A stretch of 64,000 bases of DNA, from the NCBI RefSeq assembly GCF_020080835.1, contig NC_058158.1, positions 12,586,001-12,650,000 on the forward strand, written 5' to 3'. This DNA is from Cotesia glomerata (Eukaryota; Arthropoda; Insecta; Hymenoptera; Braconidae). A program made the translations under genes and the position numbers. The notes under the pieces are model-generated. The model ran no database searches and was not told where the DNA came from. It worked only from the letters and a program-made list of their open reading frames with translations. Below, piece by piece: positions 1-8,249 of the stretch (positions are counted from its first letter, which is position 1; each line of letters begins with the position of its first letter).

Positions 1-2868
1 TATGATCTCTTCAGTGTTTCTTCTGTAGTCCTTCCATCGAGCACACTCGAAGAATGTGTGTTCGGAGTCGTCGATTTTATCCGGGCAGTATTTGCACGTT
101 GGTGTGCTGTGCAAACCCATCTTGAAAAGATAGGCATTGAACTGCCCATGTCCCGTCAATAGCTGGGTCAGGAAAAAGTCCGTATCCCCGTGCTTCCGAG
201 AGAGCCAGACGTTGATGTTTGGGATCAGGCGCGCCGTCCATCTGCCCGTCTCTCCCGATGTCCATCGGTCCTGCCACTCTTGCTGCGTTTCCGCCTTTAT
301 CCTCGTTCTTGCGTCCTTCATGTTATCTTCACTGTCTTTAGCGTCATAGAGTTTTGCTCTTTCGAACGCTAATAGGTCGATGGGCGCGGCTCCTGCAATG
401 ACCAATACAGCCGCTTCGGAAACTGTGCGGTAGGCGCAGGCAACCCTGAGAGCGCCTCGCCGCTGTACTGCTGCGATCTTTCGCCGGTAGGTCTTCTGCT
501 TTAATATGTCTGCCCATATCTCCGCTCGATAAAGCAGTACCGAGTGGACTGCTTCTAGAAGAACTCTTCTCTTTTTTGTTCTTGGTCCCATGGTGTTGGT
601 CATAATTCGTGCTAGGCTAGACACAGTCTTGCTGGCTTTCTTGCATGCACTGTCGAGGTGTTCACGGAAAGATAGTTTCTCGTCTATAATTACCCCTAGA
701 TACCGCAGGGCCCTTGTTGACGTCAGCGTTGTTCCTCCCATGTCCATAGCGAATGGTTTTGGAAACCATTTTTGACGGGTCAAAACGACCATCTCGGTTT
801 TCTGTTTGGCGAGTTTCAGGTGATGCTTATCGAGCCAAGTCTCGACGGTGTCGATGGTTTCCCGAACTAGCAGTTCGGCCTCTTCCACGCTGTCCGCCAC
901 TATAGTGGCTGCAACGTCGTCTGCAAAGCCTGTTAGCTCTACTTGCTCTGGCAACGGGATTTCAAGAAGCTCGTCGTAGTCTGCGTTCCATAGATCAGGC
1001 CCCATTATTGAGCCTTGCGGCACGCCAGCCGTTATGGCGTATTCTTGTGGGCCTTCAGTAGTTTCCACTATTAGCTTTCTATCGTCAAGGTAGTTGTCGA
1101 CTAGTGCCAGATTTTCTGGCTCCGCGTCAAACTTGTGCTCCAGAGCGTCTAAAATGTCTCCCCAATTTGCGCTGTTAAATGCGCTTTTGACATCTAGCGT
1201 GAGGAGAAGACATACTTTACGAGCTTTGAGGCTACCAGACCATGCTTGTGTTGCTGTCTTTATGACTTTCTTGATCGCTCCGACTGTCGAATGACCTTTC
1301 CGGAAGCCATGCTGGTTGGTGGCAAAACCTCCAGCACGGTCGATGTCGTCGCGAAGTCTCCCTTGTATGAGCTTCTCGAGCAGTTTTCCAGCAATGTCTA
1401 GCATACAGAGTGGTCTAAACGACGAAGGTGTTATGGGGGTTCCCTTACCTTTGTCTAAGAGAACTAATCTCTGCCGTTTCCAGACCGCGGAAAAGGTGCC
1501 AGTTGCCAAGCATGCGTTGTAGGTGTTCAGGAGTAAGTCTGGGTATTCCAGGGCTATAATCTTGATCACCGATGCCGGGATGCCATCAGGTCCAGGTGCC
1601 TTTCCTGTTTTGAGTGACTTGGCCGCGTCTTGTAGTTCCTTAGTTGTGAAGGGCGTTACTTCGTTGTTTTTAGTGTAGTGTTTCTTCTCCCGCGGCGGGT
1701 GTTTGGGGAAAAGCTCCGCTACGATGCTATCCATTAAGGCTGGAGACTTCGGCGCCTCTGGTGAAGCCTTTCCAAGTCGTTTGGCGACAATTTGGTAGGC
1801 TTTACCCCAGATGTCATTGTCGAGATCGTTGCAGATCTCTTTCCAAAACTTTGCTTTACTTGCTTTGATGGCTCGATTTAGCATCTTTTTGGCCTGCTTG
1901 TACTCTTTTGAATACAAGTCCTGACTTGGGGAGCGTTTGGCGGCTCTCGTTGCGCGGCGACGTAGTTGATGGCACATTTTGCGAAGTTCCGCTATGTCTG
2001 TTGACCACCAGTACGCCGGCCTGCGAAAACTCCGGTTTTTCAACCGCGGCATAGAGGCGTCACATGCGGCGGAAATCTCCTTCATCGTATTTAGTACTGT
2101 CCTTTCTGTCTCGCTGCAAGTATCCGGAGTCGGGTTGTTCTGAAGGGTAGACCAGCTCCGTGCAAGTGAAGCTCGCAGTGCCTCTGGATCAAGCTTCCTG
2201 ATATTCCACTTTCGCTTAGAAAGGTCGTGTTGTGGTACCGGAGCAGATGCCAATCCAACGTTAAATGTCACGAACTGGTGATCACTGCCACTGTATTTTC
2301 CGGATACTGTCCAGTTTTCAATCATGTTGGCAATTTTTGTCGCCAACGAAATGTCGAGGATGGACTCTTGGTACCCCGGTCTTCTGAAAGTCGTGGTGCT
2401 CCCAGTATTTAGCACTATGAGGTCGAGTCTAGCCACGACGTCAGCGACCTCGTTGCCTCTGGTGTCGGAGGAATCAGCGCCCCATTCAGCCGATTTAGCA
2501 TTGAAGTCACCAGCTACGATAACTTCGCCGTCGAACTTAGTGACCGCATCTTCTATATTTGCGAGTTTCTGTCGGAACACACTAATCCCTTCGTTAGGTG
2601 AGAGATAGACGCTCATGAAGTAGGTTGTGGGGGTTTGAATCCAGACAAAACCTGCTCCACCTCCGCTGTTGTTGACGGTAACGTTCTTTGTGTTCACAAT
2701 CCAAATTGCTGCCGTGCCCGTTTCGTCTGCGAACCATGTTTTACCTTCGATGTTTAGATATTGCTCGCAGATAAAGCAGACGTCAATTTTATCTTCGAAA
2801 ACACGCTGGCGCAGCAGGTTTTGCGCCAAGGCGCACCTATTCAGGTTGCCTTGTAGTATGCGTGTCAT
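1..2868 (-). CDS. R1-clade non-LTR retrotransposon ORF2 (endonuclease + reverse transcriptase), 3' part beyond window
   Basis: One minus-strand reading frame is open from the ATG at 2868 to the window edge (956 codons seen, no stop), so the protein continues to the left. It should nick target DNA and copy the element RNA. The N-terminus is an apurinic-type endonuclease (ILQGNLNRC at residues 4-12, GDFN near 120, SGSDH ending near 197). The reverse transcriptase follows, with GKAPGPDG, GFRKGHST, LDVKSAF, AGVPQGSIMGP (near 616) and the active-site box FADD at 648-651. The visible C-terminus holds a Cys/His knuckle (CKYC...EHTFFEC), as in R1-clade proteins. The ATG overlaps the expected ORF1 stop as ATGA. 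Base composition is about 50% GC, unlike the AT-rich surroundings, which suggests a young copy. The R1 clade is my reading of the C-terminal knuckle and RT motifs; a tree would settle it. Confidence 0.93.
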   Translation of the reverse strand, partial: MTRILQGNLNRCALAQNLLRQRVFEDKIDVCFICEQYLNIEGKTWFADETGTAAIWIVNTKNVTVNNSGGGAGFVWIQTPTTYFMSVYLSPNEGISVFRQKLANIEDAVTKFDGEVIVAGDFNAKSAEWGADSSDTRGNEVADVVARLDLIVLNTGSTTTFRRPGYQESILDISLATKIANMIENWTVSGKYSGSDHQFVTFNVGLASAPVPQHDLSKRKWNIRKLDPEALRASLARSWSTLQNNPTPDTCSETERTVLNTMKEISAACDASMPRLKNRSFRRPAYWWSTDIAELRKMCHQLRRRATRAAKRSPSQDLYSKEYKQAKKMLNRAIKASKAKFWKEICNDLDNDIWGKAYQIVAKRLGKASPEAPKSPALMDSIVAELFPKHPPREKKHYTKNNEVTPFTTKELQDAAKSLKTGKAPGPDGIPASVIKIIALEYPDLLLNTYNACLATGTFSAVWKRQRLVLLDKGKGTPITPSSFRPLCMLDIAGKLLEKLIQGRLRDDIDRAGGFATNQHGFRKGHSTVGAIKKVIKTATQAWSGSLKARKVCLLLTLDVKSAFNSANWGDILDALEHKFDAEPENLALVDNYLDDRKLIVETTEGPQEYAITAGVPQGSIMGPDLWNADYDELLEIPLPEQVELTGFADDVAATIVADSVEEAELLVRETIDTVETWLDKHHLKLAKQKTEMVVLTRQKWFPKPFAMDMGGTTLTSTRALRYLGVIIDEKLSFREHLDSACKKASKTVSSLARIMTNTMGPRTKKRRVLLEAVHSVLLYRAEIWADILKQKTYRRKIAAVQRRGALRVACAYRTVSEAAVLVIAGAAPIDLLAFERAKLYDAKDSEDNMKDARTRIKAETQQEWQDRWTSGETGRWTARLIPNINVWLSRKHGDTDFFLTQLLTGHGQFNAYLFKMGLHSTPTCKYCPDKIDDSEHTFFECARWKDYRRNTEEII

Positions 2869-4339
2869 TTCTGACCTTTCATGGCTTCTGCAAGTGCTTT
2901 TGCGGAATGCCTTACACGCTCCAGTGCCAGAAATATGGCATAGACTATCCTGGGCATCTTTGTCCGAAGCACAAAGGAAGCATTTTAACTTCTCCGTGCA
3001 GTTTACGGCCTTGTGGTTCTCTCCGCCACATTTGTAGCAGCACCTGCTTCTGTCTGGTCCCGCACACTGACGTATTTGGTGTCCATAACCAAGACATTTA
3101 AAACAACGTGTTACTTTTACTACTGGGCGTATACGACAGTTCACCAAACCGATCCGTATACGGGCCTTGTCAAGGGCCTTAATCGCATTGGGCTCGTCTA
3201 GTTCGCAGAAGGCTGCCCGATTACCTCGTGGTGTGGGTTTTGTCAAATTTACCCGTTTGACCTCCAGGTTGTCAGTGAATTCACGTTTGAGTGCTTCACG
3301 GACTTCGCTCTCGGTAGAGATTTCATCTAAGTCGAGGATCTCGATCGTTGTTGTTGGTGTTAGCGTCTTGACTGTGCCGATGTTTTCAGTGGCTGCCCTT
3401 ACTGCATCGGTGAATGCCTTGCTGTCTTCGGACTTTCGAGCCATTTCAAGGAGAACGCCTCCGTGTTTCGTCTTTTTAATAGACCTTATGTCTACGCCCG
3501 TCTCGACAGGGCTTACCTTGGCCTTGATTTCCTTCAGGAGATCGGCGTATGTTCGCCCTTCAGCTGGTTGGACTAGGACAGCTTTAGTTCTTGTCTTCTT
3601 CCTCCTTGGTTTCTTGGAGCCACCGCTGTTTGGCTGGTCTTGGGCTGTAGCAGTTTGAGTCACTGGCTCCTGTTCTTTCTTTTTCTTGTTTTGCCGAGTC
3701 ACTTTGGTCCAGGTATCATCCCGGGCTGTCTTTTTCTGTGCTGGCTTGTCAATATCTGAGGAAGGGCTGGGCGTGGACAGCGGCCTCTTCTTGTTGCCAT
3801 CTCCTTGCTGTGGTAATTTCTTAGGAGTGGTCAGAGGTGGCTGTGATTTTTGTTCAGACTCGGAGATGTTTGAGTCGTTGACGCCGACTTCGTTGGTGAT
3901 TTGTTGGCCAGCCTATATGCCGTACTAATAGACGAAACCAATTTTCTGATCTCATGGTGGAGATTCTTTTTGTCTTTTATGAAGTCGGCTAACTCATCAA
4001 TCTTGTTGCCGAGCCTCTCCATTGGTGACTGTTGGCCGGTGACGGTCGGTAGAGAGTTCATTCTTCCTCGGTGGGTTTGATTAGTGGCAGGAGCAAAAGG
4101 TCCTCCACTTTTGAAGGAATGTTGCTCAGCTGTCCGTTCTCTGCCATCTGGGCTGATTTCGTACTCCCTGTAACCTTGCTAGCATTGCTAGACAGCAGAG
4201 CCATGGGGTCTACTCCACTGTTCAAACGGTCGCTTGATAACGACAAGTTTAGGCCCGTTTGCACGCCTTCTCTCGCCGGCACTGAGGTATCCATCCTCTG
4301 TACTGTAAACGATGTTTGAAAATCTTCTGACATTTCCAT
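2865..4339 (-). pseudogene. R1-clade ORF1 (gag-like, zinc knuckles), frame changed three times
   Basis: This is the nucleic-acid-binding gag-like protein upstream of the retrotransposon ORF2. It starts at the ATG at 4339 (MEMSEDFQ). The N-terminal part ends in PTEEE at a stop at 4058-4060 and resumes one frame over at 4061 (MNSLPTVTG). It shifts again near 3910, and a long basic, Lys/Gln/Pro-rich linker follows. Zinc knuckles lie at about 2960-3110 (CFKCLGYGHQIRQC, CCYKCGGENHKAVNC, then CFLC). Near 2900 a run of four A bases changes frame. With three A's the protein would end KALAEAMKGQK and a TGA overlapping the ORF2 ATG; as it stands the frame runs straight into ORF2. The family is clear. 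Whether the frame changes are real decay or assembly errors is open. Confidence 0.85.
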
Positions 4340-4498
4340 ATCATCTTTTGCTAGGTTTTGGTCCACCCCGAGTATTCTGTTTCCTCGGTACCCGACGCAT
4401 CTGACGTGCAGATATGCCGGGCATTCCCCTATCCGCCACCTGAGGAGGCGCCCGATGCGGGACCCAGCAAGCCCGACACGGGATTTTACCTCCTCTAT

Positions 4499-4500
<2 letters not shown>

Positions 4501-4562
<62 letters not shown>

Positions 4563-4717
4563 TACAGACATAGTGACACCCTCGCGGAAATAGTCAGGGA
4601 AGCTTTCTAGGACCTCAAAACGTCGAGATCTGATGAAAACTCGATTTTCGAAAAACGGGGTAAAACCAATAACTTCCCGAATTTTGAAAATTTTCAATTT
4701 TCTTAGCGGGAAGTTAA
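4501..4717 (-). repeat. (CA)n microsatellite and terminal arm of a family A repeat
   Basis: About 29 CA units are followed by ACATACATACAGACA, then a 150-base arm ending TTAGCGGGAAGTT. The arm matches the start of full family A copies at 13388, 34084 and 61233 in reverse orientation. The other part of the copy is absent, displaced by the R1-type element or lying beyond the left edge. Confidence 0.85.
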
Positions 4718-5335
4718 AAATTGAAATTAATTTATTATTTAATATTCTCACGTCGTGCATTTAATTTTTAAATGCTCAAAATTACTAAACTATGTATCTG
4801 CATAACTTTACCTTATTTAAAAGTTGTAAGAAACAAGAAAAGAATTTTTTTTGGAATTCAAAAATTCATATATAAAAAAAAATCACACACAGTTCTAAAA
4901 ATTTCAGGGTCTTTTAAGATCAGTACAAGGTACTATACAAAAAAAATTGAGCCAAAATTTTAATGTTGATCGTCATTTTTGACGATTTCCAAAAATTTTA
5001 AATTTGACAAATTTGGCATTTTTCAAAATTTTTTTCCAAAATATTTTTTTTTTCAATAGCCCCAAGTTTCCCCTTTCAAACAAACGAAAGGACATTCCTA
5101 TATCTATAATAGCTTACTAGATATTCCAAAAACAAAATTGAAAAACTGAAAAAATTGCGAAATTTTGAATTTGCATATCTTTTGAAAAATATTTTTTAAT
5201 TTCTTTCCCTCTGGCAGAGGTTCGTTGTATGATAAAAGAAAATTTCTGACCAAAATTTATCCAAATCAAAAAGGGTCAATTCCAACTGTTGGTCAATTTG
5301 ACATGGAATGACCCAACTATATTTTACTATTAAGT
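4718..5335. other. AT-rich non-coding DNA, no feature recognised
   Basis: This stretch has long A and T runs and no credible reading frame. Phrases such as 'aaaaattttgaaaatt' look like low-complexity decay. I see no element ends here. Confidence 0.5.
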
Positions 5336-5337
5336 CG

Positions 5338-5443
5338 CAACAACAGTAGTAATCCTGTTGCTGCAACATGGCTGCCTCCTGTTGCAGCTGTAGGAAAATC
5401 CTGTTGCTGCAACATGACTGCCTCCTGTTGCAACAACAGTTTA
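5338..5443. repeat. 46-bp direct duplication with hairpin motif GTTGCTGCAAC
   Basis: ATCCTGTTGCTGCAACATG recurs with a 46-base period (5352 and 5398), differing by few bases. The block is bounded on both sides by GCAACAACAGT. The GTTGC/GCAAC arms can pair, so the block can form several hairpins. No protein is implied. Confidence 0.75.
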
Positions 5444-5674
5444 TTTTTTTCTGTGTATGTTAAATACGCCATGTAGTATAAGCTATTTAATCTATACGCT
5501 TAAACCTTTTGCGATAGGACTTATACTTTTTTTTCAGTGATGTATGTATTATTTAATAAAAATCATGACGTTTTGTGAATTTTAATTGAAATTGAAGTAC
5601 TTATTTAAATTGAAAACTCTTTATAACGTAAAAATGTATCCGGTCCCTTGAATTTCATTCTATAGAGTCTCCAC

Positions 5675-5915
5675 TGTATATGTATTTTCTGAATCAACTT
5701 GACAAATTGAGCCAGGATTACTTGATGGGGAACCTATTGGCAAGCCCAATTGGGAACCAATAGGGATTGCCCCACCGAGCCCTAAATACGTTTCTGCGTT
5801 ACATCCCAATTTAAGATCCCAATTGGGAAACTAAGTTGGGTCCCAAGTGGGAGCACGTGAAAATTTATTGTCGGGAAATGCAATAGTTAGATTTCTATTA
5901 AATCTATTAAAAAAG
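5675..5915. repeat. Old copy of the tandem unit seen at 23.6 kb, split by a CCCAATTGGG-rich insert
   Basis: TTTTCTGAATCAACTTGAC at about 5687 and GCAATAGTTAGATTTCTATT at about 5881 match the beginning of the unit at 23609-24110 (TTTTCTGAACCAGCTTGAC, GCAATAGTTAGATTTCTATG). Between them lies an insert of roughly 160 bases with CCCAATTGGG palindromes and near-copies (CCCAATTTAAG, GGGTCCCAAGTGGGAGC), probably a small fold-back MITE. Confidence 0.6.
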
Positions 5916-6015
5916 TATTTATCAATTTTTTGATACATCTTGACACACGGCTCGAATTCTTACCGAAAGAGACTCAATTACGAAAAAATACTTGTGTAGT
6001 TAAGAACAATTGAAT

Positions 6016-6366
6016 TTATTGAAATAGTTTCATTTTTAAAAAAAGACACTTTTTTACGGGATTCATTTTAGATCCCAGTCGGCATTTGAAGTCAGTTGCG
6101 AAATCTAAGCTATTCGAAAATGGCCCGATGATACGCTTATCCTTTGGAGCATGAGTTTCATCGGGTGTTGAGTCACTATATTCAGATTGATAATCGCAAT
6201 GAAAATTGGCGTGGGATAACCAAAATAGTTGATTCGCATCGAATTGGGAGCTCGAATAAATTGGTTCTGTTCCGTGTTTCTTGACCCAATCTTGGTAGGC
6301 GGAGTAACTTAATTTGACACCAATATTGTCAGCGATGTTTTCATCTAAAAATTTTTGACCATCAAG
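6016..6366 (-). pseudogene. M13 (neprilysin-like) metallopeptidase, copy 1, last exon
   Basis: After a good acceptor (TTTTCCTGCAG) the minus strand reads ENIADN, YSAYQDWVKKHG, LFWLSHAN, IIGPFSN, DFKC and GSKMNPVKKC. These are the conserved C-terminal motifs of M13 zinc endopeptidases, type II membrane or secreted enzymes that cut small peptides. NENxADN-type Asn/Asp and Glu residues normally help bind zinc and substrate. Here a short tail (LFLKMKLFQ) replaces the usual VW ending. The exon itself is open, but its partner exons are broken (see 6444-6681). Confidence 0.85.
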
Positions 6367-6443
6367 CTGCAGGAAAAGAAATAAGATATAACATTAGAAT
6401 CAAATTAATTAACAGCTATTTTTTTAACAATATGTATGCATAC

Positions 6444-6681
6444 TGTTTTGTTGGTCATTGCATAAGTATAGTTATTGAACTGCTTTCCACTTCCTGGTAT
6501 TTTTGATTAGTCAATTCACCCCAATTGTTCTTTCTCACATCGTACTTGTTAATAAATTTGTAGCGATTGTCAACAACGTGTCCTAGTTAATGAGCAATAA
6601 GACCTCCAAGAGTAGCGTAATTAACGAAGTTTGGATGATTGGTACTGAAATAAAAGTATTTCAGGATTCCAATATCTAGAA
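6444..6681 (-). pseudogene. M13 metallopeptidase, copy 1, zinc-site exon with stop inside HExxH
   Basis: The exon lies between acceptor CAAATCAAG and donor ACA|GTATGC. It reads ...NHPNFVNYATLGGLIAH, stop, LGHVVDN...: the zinc motif that is HELGH in copy 2 (about 15.57 kb) has TAA in place of the Glu codon, so the catalytic Glu is lost and translation ends. A second lesion follows. Aligned with copy 2, bases are missing after EVE and the frame shifts before NYTYAMTNKT. Family identity is firm from both neighbouring exons. Confidence 0.85.
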
Positions 6682-6763
6682 CTTGATTTGAGAAGAAATT
6701 TTAAAATAATTTTTCAAACAAAAGAGAATCAAAATTATTAAAAAAAGATTTATTTTTGTTTAC

Positions 6764-6960
6764 CAATTCGACGAGAATATATTTCATTGTAACCATCGGC
6801 AGAAAGAAATTTACTTATTTTAAACACGAACGTAGAGTCTCTTTGGTTTTCCGGTTTCCGTGTTTCTCTAAAGAAGCTTCGTTCATAGAATGCATTAACG
6901 TTCAAAAAATTCATAAGATAATTATCAGGGGTGGTTCGAAGATGAGCGAAATCCATCAAT
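6764..6960 (-). pseudogene. M13 metallopeptidase, copy 1, exon upstream of the zinc site
   Basis: The minus strand reads FAHLRTTPDNYLMNFLNVNA... and ends DGYNEIYSRRI with donor TTG|GTAAAC. The phase fits the next exon at 6681 (split Val codon). This corresponds to the M13 region where LR.P, VNA(F)Y and N.I normally precede the zinc motif. The 5' limit is uncertain because the start lies inside the direct repeat 6941-7050. No upstream M13 exons are recognisable. Confidence 0.7.
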
Positions 6961-7405
6961 AAGTTTAGAAACGGTAGCTCTTCGAAATGATCAAAATAGT
7001 GAAAATCACATTTTCGGTGACTTCATTGATGTATAACTTTCGACTGAAAAGAGATGGCTAATTTTTGATAAATTCATGTGAAAGCTCATAAAATTATCTT
7101 CAATTTGACGTACATAACATTGACATTTTGACCATTTTTAGTTATTTTATCAAAATTAAGAGTGCAATTGAACCATTTTCAGGTAATGTGTAGTACAACC
7201 GACTTATGAATGTTATTCTATAGAGAATTCTCAACAGATCCTAATGAAATTGAGTATACAAATTCCTCGGATAATTAGCTTACATGAGCCATAAAATGAG
7301 CGAAATCCTTTAATTAGTTCAGAAATAGTAGCTCTTCAAAATCATCAAAATAGTAAAAATTACGTTATCGGTGACTTTATTGATGTATTTCTTTTGATAG
7401 AAAAA
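6941..7405. repeat. Direct repeat pair about 355 bp apart
   Basis: GATGAGCGAAATCC at 6941 and AATGAGCGAAATCC at 7296 each begin about 110 bases of similar sequence (GTAGCTCTTC..., AATCATCAAAATAGT, TCGGTGACTT.ATTGATGTAT). The copies differ by roughly 15-20%. The first overlaps the 5' edge of the M13 exon. Confidence 0.7.
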
Positions 7406-7409
7406 AACA

Positions 7410-8245
7410 AAAAAAGTTTGGAAAATCCAAAAGTGCACGCCTCATAACGCTCATTCATTTTTTAAGAAAAAAATTAATTGTGTAATTGATTTAAAAAAAA
7501 AAAATTATAATTAAGTAATTTCTTACAGAGTATTTTTTATTTTTTTTTTAAATATCAGCGCCCTTTTTTCTTGTCATATGCCCACGCAGTCTAAAAAAAT
7601 CTAGCTTGATCAAGTGGCGCCATAGTTTATACGTGACAAATAAAAAAAATTCGTTTGACTTTGTACGGTTGTATCGTAGTGAATTTTAATAAAAATTTAA
7701 TTTAAAAAAAAAATACGTATTGACTAGGCTACTGATATGAAATACGGACCCAGTTCATCGAATTCTTAAACTAATAAAAAAAGTACGGTCTTGAAATATC
7801 AATTAGTTCGGTAGTAATCGTTGGTACATTCAAAATGGGGTGACATCCGGACGTGCACGTAAAATTTTTTTCAAAACGTTTTTTTTTTCAAAACAGCAAC
7901 GTGAAATGATTTTAGAAAGTAAAAGATGGTTTAATTTAAGTGTTTTTTCGGTGCACATCTACTTATATCATTGTATAAGTGTAATATGGTTGTGATAGAG
8001 GCATTTAAAGATCAAAGTTATTATAAATTAATCCTCACAATATCCATAAATGTAATTATCGGTACTGTACTTGGTAATAGGTTTGTAGGAAAAATCATTT
8101 CACTCAATTTTTTTTCTGTAAAAGTAGGGGAACGATTGGAATTATGTTATAACGGGGTTTTGCCTGACCCGGGGATTTACCAAGCCAGGCTCACCGTTTA
8201 TATTGAAAATTTTGGCTTACTAAAAAAAAAGAATTATTATTAAAA
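7410..8245. other. AT-rich spacer, no confident gene
   Basis: A 90-codon plus-strand frame at 7971-8243 is open but has no recognisable motif and ends in a lysine run from poly-A. CGCCC at about 7560 and GGGCG at about 8249 lie at the two ends, each next to T or A runs, so an old inverted repeat is possible. Nothing else is supported. Confidence 0.35.
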
Positions 8246-8249
8246 AAAA

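Larger units (their letters stand above)
1..4500 (-). mobile_element. R1-clade non-LTR retrotransposon inserted in a CA/TG microsatellite
   Basis: This span holds the element body, from its 5' leader to the window edge. On the minus strand the leader starts directly after TGTATGTATG(TG)n and runs about 160 bases to the ORF1 ATG. It is GC-rich, while the flank beyond the microsatellite is a family A repeat arm (4570-4717). R1-clade elements of the Waldo type are known to insert in (ACAY)n repeats. The flank here reads ACAC...ACATACATACAGACA on the plus strand, which fits that preference. The 3' end is not in the window, so the target-site duplication cannot be checked. Confidence 0.85.

Noticed and set aside
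1094..3928. Many plus-strand frames of 60-160 codons over 0.1-3.9 kb
   Set aside because: They are antisense shadows of the retrotransposon frames, which show clear family motifs.
4058..4579. 173-codon minus frame starting MSLCLYVCVC with a long Cys-Val repeat
   Set aside because: The first half is translated (TG)n microsatellite and leader. Only the part from 4339 belongs to the retrotransposon ORF1.
7971..8243. 90-codon plus frame as a gene
   Set aside because: No motif is seen, it ends in a poly-A lysine run, and it lies in non-coding context.
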